A stretch of 64,000 bases of DNA from Advenella sp. S44 (lineage in GTDB: Bacteria > Pseudomonadota > Gammaproteobacteria > Burkholderiales > Burkholderiaceae_B). A program made the translations under genes and the position numbers. Positions 56,201 to 64,000 of the stretch are shown piece after piece (positions within the stretch are counted from its first letter, which is position 1; the number at the start of each line of letters is the position of its first letter). The stretch spans positions 186,001-250,000 of the forward strand of contig NZ_NEXS01000009.1 of assembly GCF_002810445.1 (NCBI RefSeq), in the 5' to 3' direction. The notes beneath the pieces are model-generated. The model made no database searches and had not been told where the DNA came from. It saw only the letters and a list, made by a program, of their open reading frames with translations.

Positions 56201-56953
56201 TTAATCGATTAGTACGACAGGGCAATCCCGTCGAGGATGTGAGATGACACAGACATTCTGGCGGTATACCCGACTGATCAACTCACTCGTCAGAACCTGC
56301 GCAGGCGAACCCTGCGCGACGATACAGCCGCTTTCGAGAAGAATGATCGAGTCAGCATGCGCCGAGGCAAGATTAAGATCATGCAGGACCACGATCACGG
56401 CTGAACCGGCTGTTGCTATACGACGTGCGGACTGCAATACCTTCTCTTGGTGGCGCAAATCCAGCGCAGCGGTGGGCTCATCCAATAGCACGATCGGCGT
56501 ATCTTGTACACGGACGCGTGCAAATGTTGTTCTCGCTTTTTCACCACCGGATAAGGTCTGCGCATTACGATATGCCAAGTGTGCAATCTCAGCTTCCTCC
56601 ATGGCGTGGTCGATCGACTCCTGATCTGCATCGGGAGGGAGTTCCCGAAATGCGCGCCCCATTGCGACGACTTCCTCGACACTGTATCCGAAGCGGATAG
56701 GGGCTCCTTGGGGAAAAACGGAGCGGATCTGAGCAAGTTCACGAATGGTATAGCTCTCGAGAGAACGCCCCAACAGCTCTACACTCCCATAATCCGGCGA
56801 CATATCTCCGGCTAGCACAGAAAGCAGCGTAGATTTACCGGCGCCGTTGGGACCGCACAGTGCGGTAATGGTCTGCGCACCGCAAGATAAACTTACATTT
56901 TTCAATAAAGTTTTGTCCCGAATAGCTAGCGTAACGTTATCAACTTTGATCAC
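56201..56953 (-). CDS. ABC transporter ATPase, siderophore/haem type (FepC/HmuV-like)
   Basis: 250 aa from a GTG at 56953 that overlaps the permease stop by four bases (GTGA); a longer frame to 56995 would sit within the permease gene. Walker A GPNGAGKST (34-42), signature LSGGEKART, Walker B IVLLDEPTAALD and switch His in VVLHDLNLA are visible. It drives uptake with the permease and binding protein. Confidence 0.93.
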   Translation of the reverse strand: MIKVDNVTLAIRDKTLLKNVSLSCGAQTITALCGPNGAGKSTLLSVLAGDMSPDYGSVELLGRSLESYTIRELAQIRSVFPQGAPIRFGYSVEEVVAMGRAFRELPPDADQESIDHAMEEAEIAHLAYRNAQTLSGGEKARTTFARVRVQDTPIVLLDEPTAALDLRHQEKVLQSARRIATAGSAVIVVLHDLNLASAHADSIILLESGCIVAQGSPAQVLTSELISRVYRQNVCVISHPRRDCPVVLID

Positions 56954-58020
56954 TGCTTTTGCCCCATAAATCGGCCGCCACGTCGAATCATCCACAAAAA
57001 GAACGGTCCGCCGAGGGATGCCATGATGACGCCAATAGGGATTTCATTTGGCGGGTCCAGCGTTCTGGCGGCCAGGTCTGCCACCAGCATCAGTAACGCG
57101 CCACCTGCGGCCGAAAATGGGATCAACAATCGGTGTGACGGGCCGATCATCAACCTGAACAAATGCGGAACCACCAGTCCAACAAAGCCGATGGTGCCAT
57201 TGAAGGACACAGCAGCGGCCACCAATAACGCGGTGACAAAGATCAGTTTGCGCCGGAACCGGGTGACGTCCACCCCCAAGTGCCTTGCCTGGCGCTCCCC
57301 AAGTGCGAGCAGGTCCAGCTGACCTGCCCACACCAACAACAGCCAAATACCGATAATCGTTGGCGGAATGGTGATTGCAAGCGTCAGCCATTTTGCCGAG
57401 GCCAGCGAACCCATCGACCAGAACATCAGACTTTGCAACTGCTCTGTCGTAGCCAGATAAGTCAGGTATCCTGCAATTGCACCTGAAATAGCATTGATCG
57501 CTATACCGACCAGAAGCAGCGTCGAACTATCAGCGCCGGCCCGCCCCGGCTTGGCCAACCCATAAATCAGGAAGGTCGTGCCTACCCCGGCCAAAAAGGC
57601 ACCAATGGGCAAGGTCCAGATACCAAAAGTGGAGATCTGCAATACAACTACCGCAATGGCACCTAAAGACGCGCCCGAAGAGACGCCAACCAGACCAGGA
57701 TCAGCCAGCGGATTTCCGAACAAACCTTGCATGGCTGCACCACAGGTCGCCAGACTCGCACCCACTACGACAGCGGTCAAACTTCGTGCCAGCCGCAAAT
57801 CCCAAACAACGGCCGCATTCAGCGCTTCGTCCCGAGAGAGAGCTGACGACGAGAAGCGAGAAGCAAGTCCTGAAAGGACTTCAGTCAAACTCAAAGGGAT
57901 AGCGCCGTTCGCTATCGACAACAGCAACGCCACTGTTAACGACAGAATAACCAGAAGCGCTAAATACGGTATCCGACTTTTGGGCCTGGGCGGTCGTGCA
58001 AACTGGGACGAAACACTCAT
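56950..58020 (-). CDS. Iron-siderophore/haem ABC permease (FecCD family)
   Basis: A 356 aa permease with about ten membrane spans. It shows the FecCD signatures LRLARSLTAVVVGASLATCGAAMQGLFGNPLADPGLVGVSSGASLG and, later, GFVGLVVPHLFRLMIGPSHR. It forms the inner-membrane channel of the transporter. Its start overlaps the binding-protein stop by four bases (ATGA). Confidence 0.95.
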   Translation of the reverse strand: MSVSSQFARPPRPKSRIPYLALLVILSLTVALLLSIANGAIPLSLTEVLSGLASRFSSSALSRDEALNAAVVWDLRLARSLTAVVVGASLATCGAAMQGLFGNPLADPGLVGVSSGASLGAIAVVVLQISTFGIWTLPIGAFLAGVGTTFLIYGLAKPGRAGADSSTLLLVGIAINAISGAIAGYLTYLATTEQLQSLMFWSMGSLASAKWLTLAITIPPTIIGIWLLLVWAGQLDLLALGERQARHLGVDVTRFRRKLIFVTALLVAAAVSFNGTIGFVGLVVPHLFRLMIGPSHRLLIPFSAAGGALLMLVADLAARTLDPPNEIPIGVIMASLGGPFFLWMIRRGGRFMGQKQ

Positions 58021-58919
58021 TTGAAGAGCTCTTTCAAAGCAGCCGCTAGCTGTGCTGAGGCGATCCCGGAAGATGCCGCATCGGCCCGGACATGTAGTTC
58101 GCGCATGATAATCAAATTTTTATGTTCTGCAGCGGGAGTAAAAGCCAGTCCCGGGTAGTCTTCCCAAAACGAATCCATGTTTCCAAAGGAGGAAACTTCA
58201 GCCGCCGATATAATTACCACGTCAGGAGCCATTGCCATAACGCCTTCCGGTGTGATGGGCCGATAACGATCCCTGCCGATTTCAGCTGCGGCATTGAGTG
58301 CCCCGACACGCTCTATCAGGTTGTGAACTGCTGTTTTTGCTCCACCCGCCGTAAAACTGCTCCCTGCTCCCATTTTGGATGCATGCAGAATCCGGATTGG
58401 CCGCCCGTTGATCTGTGGTGCTTTGGCGTCCTGATAATCCTCTTTGATGTTTGCAATCAGTGCTGCCCCGCGCTCTTCTGCGTTCAAATGTTTTGCCATT
58501 CGCGCGACTTTGTCCACTGCGGGAAGCGTGCGATCAATCAAGTCCGTTTCAATTCCGATCGATTTGAGGCCATCAAGCAAGCGCGTGTTGATGACGGAAG
58601 ATCCGATAACAAGACCAGGCCGCAATGCCGCAACACCTTCAACACCGGCCCATTCGCGCATTTTGTTCGGAGTGCCTGAAATACCCGGCAAGTCGATCGG
58701 ATCTGGTCGCGCCAGTATCCGGTCCGCAGCTCCCAATGCAACCGCCACTTCGACAAGATCTGCGCCAAGCAGAACCAGATCGCGAGGCGATTTGACAGCA
58801 AGACTTTCCGGCTTATAGAGTTGCGGATATGCAGGCGCTTTGGACAGGTCAATTACCTTCGCATTTCCTGCAATAGGCAGGCAAATAACGATCAAAGCGA
58901 TCAAAGCAGAACGAAACAT
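58017..58919 (-). CDS. Periplasmic siderophore/haem-binding protein
   Basis: 300 aa from the ATG at 58919 (a TTG two codons earlier is also open). The signal peptide ends at IAGNA. The helical-backbone binding-protein fold of the FepB/HmuT group is suggested by LLGADLVEVAVALGAADRILARPDP, LRPGLVIGSS and TPEGVMAMAPDVVIISA. The ligand cannot be decided from sequence; the linked receptor favours a siderophore. Confidence 0.88.
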   Translation of the reverse strand: MFRSALIALIVICLPIAGNAKVIDLSKAPAYPQLYKPESLAVKSPRDLVLLGADLVEVAVALGAADRILARPDPIDLPGISGTPNKMREWAGVEGVAALRPGLVIGSSVINTRLLDGLKSIGIETDLIDRTLPAVDKVARMAKHLNAEERGAALIANIKEDYQDAKAPQINGRPIRILHASKMGAGSSFTAGGAKTAVHNLIERVGALNAAAEIGRDRYRPITPEGVMAMAPDVVIISAAEVSSFGNMDSFWEDYPGLAFTPAAEHKNLIIMRELHVRADAASSGIASAQLAAALKELFK

Positions 58920-59056
58920 TATCAAAATCCGGTAATAGAAGAAAATTGGGAAAATCCCTGGTCGAAATACGGTTTTCAGATGTAGTACTATGAAATCTCA
59001 GCATTCCAATATGGATGTGCGAGCGTGCGACATCAGTCCCGATTTCAAAATATTGC

Positions 59057-61033
59057 TTAAAACTCCATTGATACGCCTGCGTAGTATCTTCTTCCGTCAA
59101 GTGTTTTCCCGTAGGACTCACTATTCACCTTTTTGTCCAATACGTTGTACACAGCCAAATACCCGCTAACATGACGATTGAACCGGTATGTCAAACCTGT
59201 GTCCACCAGGGCATATGAAGGAATCCGATCTTCACCACCGTCTATCGTGTCGCTTTTAAATTTGAACTTTCCCCAGACACCCAGCACGTCATTCGGTTTC
59301 CAGTCCAGGCTTACGTTAAACATATGACGAGGAGTGTTGTTAAGCGGTTTCCCCATATTCTGACCACTAGTGATCTCACTATCAGAATAGGTGTAGTTTG
59401 TCGTTAATGCGACGGGTCCCAAAGGCATACCAAAGGTCGCCTCTATACCTTGCAAGGTGGCGGAATCCAGATTTGTGTATTGTTGGATGCTATATCGCGT
59501 TTGCCCGTTGTATGTGCATGATGGCGCAGCCCCTTCGGGTGTATTGCAAATATATTCTTTGTCAATCTTGTCCTTGAATCGAGTATGGTACGCCATCACG
59601 CCAAAATTGATAGATTCCGGACTGCTCCAAGCAAAGCCGACCTCGTAGTTGGTGCTGCTTTCGGGCTTAAGATCTGAGTTCCCCATGTCCCACGAACGTC
59701 CTCTGCCCGCTTGCTCAACGATGCTATCATCGGCTTGTTTCAACGTTGGTGTTTTGAAGCCCCCGCTCACGCCGCCCTTGAAGACAAGATTATCATTCCA
59801 GTGGTAAACGCCATATAAGCGTGGCGTGATGTGGTTGCCATAGTGCTCGTTTTTGTCAAAGCGTACGCCTGTAGTCAGTGAAAAATTGTCGGTCAGACTG
59901 TATTCATCCTCAGCGAAGACAGCAGCTTGCCACCTGGTCAAATTTAATGCTTTTGAGCCAGGAAAACGGTTCGCATCGTGGTCAGTTTCTTCCTGCTTGA
60001 ACTCGGCACCGACCGAGACCATATGGCGATCTAGTGAAATAAGAGACTTGGTGTTAAATACCGTCGATTCGTATTTGGAAAAATTTGAATCGTTGTTGAT
60101 TTTGACGTTTTCCCTTTGCAGATACGTTTTTGTTGAGTTATGGTCTCCCCATTTCCAATCATGAGTCAGCCCATAAGTAACGCGCTCATTGTCCATTCCA
60201 CTGGGGGTGCCCGATTTTTCAGTGCGCACGTTGTCGGTGGTTGTACGGCCCGCTTCGAATCTAAGACTATGATTTGGATCAAGAATCCAATCCAGTCTTG
60301 CATTGTTACTCAAAATGCGCTGCTTCGCATATCCCGACTCAATTTCGTCTTCTTGACGCTGGTAGCGAGTGCCATAAACCGTTAATCCGAGCCTGTTTTT
60401 AATTAACGGTCCGCTCAAATAATATTTGCCCTGATAAGAATTGCCTGAATCCGAGTGCTGTTGGAGCGTGCCATCCAGTGTTAGGTTACCCGTCCATTCG
60501 TCCGTCACTTTTTTGGTGATCACATTAATTACACCACCTAGAGCACTGGAGCCATATAGCGATGACATGGGCCCGCGAATAACCTCAATTCGCTCAATCG
60601 CTGAAACCGGCGGTAGCCAATTGACTTGCGCACCGCCGCCAAAACCGTTGTAATATGCCTCAGATGACGCGCCCAGCGGTTTGCCGTCCTCCATAAATAA
60701 GACATAATCTTCACCCATTCCGCGAATCGTTACGTTCGTGCTTTCGAGTTTTCCTCCCGCACCGCCTTCGATGGACACACCAGGAACGTCTCCCAGCGCA
60801 TCGGTGATATTCCGGTATGATTTGCCTTCCAAATTTTCTTTTGGAATAACTGTAATGGTAGCCGGGGCATCGGCCACCATCTGTTCGAAGCCCGACGCTG
60901 TCACGACGATATCGGAGAGCGTCGTAACATGATCTTCTTGCGCCTGGACAGAAAAGCTCGATAGGATAAAAATGGCCCCCGTCTGAGTGGCACGCCAAAT
61001 ATGGCGCATTGAAGCCTGACGACAAATAATCAT
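59057..61033 (-). CDS. TonB-dependent siderophore receptor (CirA/IrgA-like)
   Basis: A 658 aa outer-membrane receptor. The signal peptide (start 61033, alternative 61009) is followed by a TonB box like SDIVVTASGF. The plug domain carries PGVSIEGGAGGKLESTNVTIRGMGEDYVLFMEDG, and the barrel ends with the aromatic YYAGVSMEF. The barrel segment FKTPTLKQADD then NSDLKPE matches catecholate receptors; the haem-receptor FRAP/NPNL signature is not seen in that exact form. About 130 bases separate it from the transporter genes, which continue in the same direction. Confidence 0.93.
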   Translation of the reverse strand: MIICRQASMRHIWRATQTGAIFILSSFSVQAQEDHVTTLSDIVVTASGFEQMVADAPATITVIPKENLEGKSYRNITDALGDVPGVSIEGGAGGKLESTNVTIRGMGEDYVLFMEDGKPLGASSEAYYNGFGGGAQVNWLPPVSAIERIEVIRGPMSSLYGSSALGGVINVITKKVTDEWTGNLTLDGTLQQHSDSGNSYQGKYYLSGPLIKNRLGLTVYGTRYQRQEDEIESGYAKQRILSNNARLDWILDPNHSLRFEAGRTTTDNVRTEKSGTPSGMDNERVTYGLTHDWKWGDHNSTKTYLQRENVKINNDSNFSKYESTVFNTKSLISLDRHMVSVGAEFKQEETDHDANRFPGSKALNLTRWQAAVFAEDEYSLTDNFSLTTGVRFDKNEHYGNHITPRLYGVYHWNDNLVFKGGVSGGFKTPTLKQADDSIVEQAGRGRSWDMGNSDLKPESSTNYEVGFAWSSPESINFGVMAYHTRFKDKIDKEYICNTPEGAAPSCTYNGQTRYSIQQYTNLDSATLQGIEATFGMPLGPVALTTNYTYSDSEITSGQNMGKPLNNTPRHMFNVSLDWKPNDVLGVWGKFKFKSDTIDGGEDRIPSYALVDTGLTYRFNRHVSGYLAVYNVLDKKVNSESYGKTLDGRRYYAGVSMEF

Positions 61034-61082
61034 TTTCGCTCACATAGAAGTATTAAAAGTGTCGTAAATTTGCATTAATTAG

Positions 61083-61106
61083 AAATACGACTCATTATCG
61101 TTACAA
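61083..61106. promoter_or_regulatory. Possible Fur box upstream of the receptor
   Basis: On the minus strand GATAATGAGTCG resembles part of the GATAATGATAATCATTATC consensus; only the first half matches well. Confidence 0.35.
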
Positions 61107-61192
61107 TTTATATTTTTATACTATTCTATTAACCTGACCAAAACCTGACCAAGCCAAAGAGCGATAAATGATGAGTGAATGACGGTAAACCG

Positions 61193-62515
61193 TCAGGTTG
61201 CAAAACAAAACCGTAATTGCATGGTGCTCGGTTTTGCTTTAATAAATATCGCATCCCCTCCCGTATTGCGCAACGTGCTTCGTACAATAGCTAATCCGAG
61301 ACCAGAGCCCTCGCTGTTTTCACGACCCTTACGAAAGCGTGCGAACATATCTTCCTGATTTTCAGGCGATACGCCCGCGCCCTCATCGGCTATGTCGAGG
61401 GTAACCGTTTTCCCTATAGGCTCACCCATTGTCACTATTACATCGCCAGCACCATGATAAAGAGCGTTTTCGAGAACATTTCGAATTGCCTCACGCAATA
61501 AATCCGCATTGCCTCTCACGGCTACACTCTCACTCAAATGCACTTCAATACATCTATTTGCTGCCTCGAAAAGTGGTAGCATAGTGCCCGCAGCCTCACG
61601 CGTAATTCTTGCCAGATCAGCCTGTTGGTCGCGATGTAAAGATAGTAACTGTACCCTATCTTGATGAGCTAAGACCAATAGCTGATTAACTAATTTAAGC
61701 ACCTTTCCAAATTCTTGGTTCAGGTCGGACATTCCTCTTTCGTCTGAGATAATTAGTTTTTGCAAGTGAAGGTCTAGTACTGCCAACGGAGTGCGCAAGG
61801 CGTGGGCTGCATCACTCACTATGCTCTGCTCATACATATAAGCTTGGGCAAGACGATCCAGACCGTCGTTGGCTACCCGCGCAAGCGGGCGCACCTCATT
61901 AGGCAATTCGTCGAGTGGAATGCGCAATTCTGGCTGATCCGGACCGATGTTTTCTGCAAGCGCAACTGCTTTCTTAATAGGTAGCAAAGTCCATCGCAAT
62001 AGAAGAAATAGCATCCCAATAACAATCAAACCAAAAGGGATAAGTAGCGCCAACCCTCGCACTATACGCTGGTGCAACAAATTGTCGATAAGCTCTCGCT
62101 CAAGATGATCATTCTTACTAACCATAAGAACGCTTCCGTCTGATAATGTTACGGGAACATTAATAATTTTCCCGCGTCCACTGCGTACAGTTGTACGGAT
62201 AAGCTTGATTTCATCCTGCAGCGAACCACGGCGCAACCGTCTCGGATTTTCCAAATTTCGAGAATGCCATAGTAGATCACCATTTGAAGCATATAGCGTA
62301 TAAAAAAGCTCGCTACCTGCATGTTGTGATGGGAGTTTTGTAAAGTCGCTACCCGCCTTAAACCCGGCTCCGATTTCATTCGCCGTAATCAGCATGATGC
62401 TCCGGCGCAATTGATCCCTGGTCTCATACAAGTTGATTGCCAAGGCGCAAAAAGCCAACATCAAGACAATGACCATCGAAACAAGCAGTCGATTCCTGAG
62501 GCTATGACTAAACAT
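61193..62515 (-). CDS. Sensor histidine kinase
   Basis: A 440 aa kinase of the OmpR-coupled type. Membrane segments lie at about 9-30 and 154-174 with a periplasmic sensor loop between. A HAMP-like stretch follows. The H-box is SDAAHALRTPLA with His238; N-box NVLENALYHG, then DIADEGAGVSPE and GLGLAIVRS for ATP. It overlaps the response-regulator gene by eight bases. It lies upstream of the receptor in the same direction, suggesting iron or siderophore sensing, though PmrB/QseC-like roles are possible. Confidence 0.93.
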   Translation of the reverse strand: MFSHSLRNRLLVSMVIVLMLAFCALAINLYETRDQLRRSIMLITANEIGAGFKAGSDFTKLPSQHAGSELFYTLYASNGDLLWHSRNLENPRRLRRGSLQDEIKLIRTTVRSGRGKIINVPVTLSDGSVLMVSKNDHLERELIDNLLHQRIVRGLALLIPFGLIVIGMLFLLLRWTLLPIKKAVALAENIGPDQPELRIPLDELPNEVRPLARVANDGLDRLAQAYMYEQSIVSDAAHALRTPLAVLDLHLQKLIISDERGMSDLNQEFGKVLKLVNQLLVLAHQDRVQLLSLHRDQQADLARITREAAGTMLPLFEAANRCIEVHLSESVAVRGNADLLREAIRNVLENALYHGAGDVIVTMGEPIGKTVTLDIADEGAGVSPENQEDMFARFRKGRENSEGSGLGLAIVRSTLRNTGGDAIFIKAKPSTMQLRFCFAT

Positions 62516-63188
62516 GAGGAGTATCTAGAACTAAACGGTACCCAATACCGCGTATCGTATCAATTCGAACGCTTGCGCCTGCAGTGTGCAATTTTCGGCG
62601 CAAACGTGATACCAGTGCCTCTATCGCATTTAACGTTACTGTTTCCTGAAGAGAATAGATACGTTCCTCTAAATGGTCCTTAATAGCGATTCGAGGCGTC
62701 GTACGCAGCAACTCTTCAAGAAGCAACAATTCTCGTTTGGCCAAAACTAAAACGTGACCATCTACCGTGACATGACGAGATTGTGGCTCGAAGGACAGAT
62801 TTCCTTTTTCAAGCGTGTCAGAACCGTGCCCCGCGCGGCGCAATACAGCTCTAATACGAGCTTCCAATTCAGTCACGTCCACTGGTTTCAGTACATAATC
62901 GTCAGCGCCTGCATTCAGAACATCTATCTTACTTTCCAGAGCGTCACGTGCCGTTAAAACGATGCATGAAGGGGAACGAAGATTTGAACGTAGATTTAAT
63001 AGCAATTGCAGTCCATCCATATCAGGCAGTCCAAGGTCGAGAATCATCGCATCGTAATAGGTGCTGTTAATCAACGCCTGCGCCATGCCGCCGCTATCGA
63101 CGGAATCCACCACGAAACCGCGCGATTGCATATGCTCTGTCAAGAGTGACCTTAATTGCTCGTGATCTTCGATAATCAGAAGTTTCAT
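62508..63188 (-). CDS. OmpR-family response regulator
   Basis: A 226 aa protein. The receiver domain has acidic residues Glu7/Asp8, phosphoacceptor Asp51 (AMILDLGLPDMDG), and Lys near 102 in YVLKPVD. The C-terminal winged-helix domain (about 128-222) has LAKRELLLLEELL and VSRLRRKLHTAGASVRIDTIRGIGYRL. It is the first gene of the two-component pair. Likely targets include the neighbouring iron genes; unproven. Confidence 0.95.
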   Translation of the reverse strand: MKLLIIEDHEQLRSLLTEHMQSRGFVVDSVDSGGMAQALINSTYYDAMILDLGLPDMDGLQLLLNLRSNLRSPSCIVLTARDALESKIDVLNAGADDYVLKPVDVTELEARIRAVLRRAGHGSDTLEKGNLSFEPQSRHVTVDGHVLVLAKRELLLLEELLRTTPRIAIKDHLEERIYSLQETVTLNAIEALVSRLRRKLHTAGASVRIDTIRGIGYRLVLDTPHV

Positions 63189-63622
63189 CGCTTCTCTGTA
63201 GAAAGATTGTATCTCGTGATATTAAATCATTATTTTTAATAATAATGGTTTCGATATTCATTTAGATTACTAAGATCGTACCTGCCACCTTACAATGCCG
63301 TAAAATAGAGTTCAGCTATTCTGGAAAGGTCTAGGGGTTTTATTCTTTCCAGCTTCGATTAATTCACGAAACGCAGTCTACTATTTCGCACATTCTTTCA
63401 ATATCCCTTTTGTCACATAAGTGTGTTGAGTAACAGTACCTGGTCAGGAGTCAAGACTAGAGGCCCCTCTCAGTGGACATGAATTCAAAACATAAAGTGC
63501 GCTAAAAGTAAGTTCTTGAATACGTGGCTTCATATTTTTGTTCTTTCACATGTGAAATCGTAATGGTACAGTAAGCATCCGATAAAACCACCTTGTGATC
63601 TCTTATCAAGCCTGCCAGGATA

Positions 63623-63649
63623 GTGTCCACTAAATATTTAAGTGGACAC
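63623..63649. repeat. Inverted repeat before the IS66 relic
   Basis: GTGTCCACT and AGTGGACAC are 9-bp arms around an AT-rich nine-base centre, ending just before the tnpA ATG. The gap 63189-63622 upstream is AT-rich with no gene seen. Confidence 0.6.
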
Positions 63650-63650
63650 G

Positions 63651-63836
63651 ATGACAGACGAATTAATCCTTGTTAAGCGCACCCGGCGCGCCTACCCGGC
63701 AACCTTCAAGGCTGAGATAGTTGCCGCGAGCCAGCAGCCTGGCGTTGCTACGGCCGGCCTGGCGTTGGCAAGCAGACTGAATGTCAACATGTTGCGGCGC
63801 TGGATCCGAAATCATGTTGATGGCCCGGGTGATTGA
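63651..63836 (+). pseudogene. IS66-family TnpA, truncated
   Basis: 61 codons from the ATG at 63651 (LVKRTRRAYPATFKAEIVAAS then LALASRLNVNMLRRWIRN) match the N-terminus of IS66 TnpA, which ends abruptly after the DNA-binding motif. Confidence 0.8.
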
Positions 63837-64000
63837 GGTGTTCGGCGCTTCTCACCCTTATCATGCCTATCTGTTCGCGCGGCTGTATCAATGTGTGTTC
63901 CCCGGACACTTAAGTTTTTTCAGCCGAGACAGAGTGCATACCGATACCTCGATTGGTATCCTGAGGGCTGACCGACAGCTGTTTCATGCCAACATTTACG
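63820..64000 (+). pseudogene. IS66-family TnpB fragment, open at window end
   Basis: From 63820, MARVIEVFGASHPYHAYLFA matches the N-terminal region of IS66 TnpB without its true start. After about 22 residues the similarity is lost, while the frame stays open to the window edge. A deletion has joined tnpA and tnpB parts. Confidence 0.6.

Noticed and set aside
59057-61033. Haem receptor assignment for the TonB-dependent protein
   Set aside because: The FRAP and NPNL haem-receptor motifs are not seen in their usual form; the barrel matches catecholate receptors better.
43365-64000. hsdR, or a second tRNA-Arg 3' end marking the island right edge
   Set aside because: I looked on both strands for helicase-type restriction motifs and for the tRNA T-arm/acceptor sequence and found neither.

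Overview
The window looks like the chromosome of an Alcaligenaceae-type betaproteobacterium; I suspect Advenella or a close relative. This rests on the sdhCDAB-sdhE-gltA order, a GntR gene divergent from mdh, the EarP/Arg32 EF-P module and DUF2863. It is an inference from gene content, not a database match.

Positions 1 to about 43,300 are core genome. The first half is a central-carbon block: the end of malic enzyme (maeB), a DoxX protein, then on the minus strand sdhC-sdhD-sdhA-sdhB-sdhE-gltA behind a GntR/UTRA regulator. On the plus strand follow mdh, prpB-prpC-prpD (2-methylcitrate cycle), acnB, an aminotransferase and acnA. A palindrome, TGTCTTATATAAGACA, lies just upstream of the acnB promoter, and a close variant lies between the GntR gene and mdh. 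This suggests a small local regulon. Next come DUF2863-earP-efp (arginine rhamnosylation of EF-P), yajQ, a YebE-like protein, a DauA-like oxidoreductase, a CorA transporter, an acyl-CoA dehydrogenase/3-hydroxyisobutyrate dehydrogenase pair, a 2-hydroxyacid dehydrogenase, lysC, tRNA-Ser(GCU), bioF-bioD-bioA, a PaiB-like protein, a GNAT, a ferritin-like protein, entericidin, a hemerythrin and tRNA-Arg(ACG). Several intergenic gaps here hold arrays of degenerate 20-29 nt tandem repeats. Three of these arrays seem to share one core.

From about 43,365 the sequence becomes AT-richer and mobile: a tyrosine integrase abutting tRNA-Arg(ACG), a DUF4224 excisionase-like protein, a phage-type repressor and relics of IS66 and IS3 elements. 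Between the IS relics lies a compact minus-strand operon: DUF6471 protein, hsdM, hsdS, an AAA/ABC-type ATPase and an HNH nuclease. No hsdR is present. This is the best candidate for an unusual defence system: type I methylation and specificity subunits coupled to a Septu-like ATPase-nuclease pair instead of a translocating restriction subunit.

From 54,786 to 63,188 there is an iron-acquisition locus on the minus strand: a two-component system, a CirA-like TonB receptor, a binding protein/permease/ATPase transporter, a catechol-O-methyltransferase-like enzyme and a siderophore-interacting reductase. The window ends in another broken IS66 copy. The right end of the island was not found.
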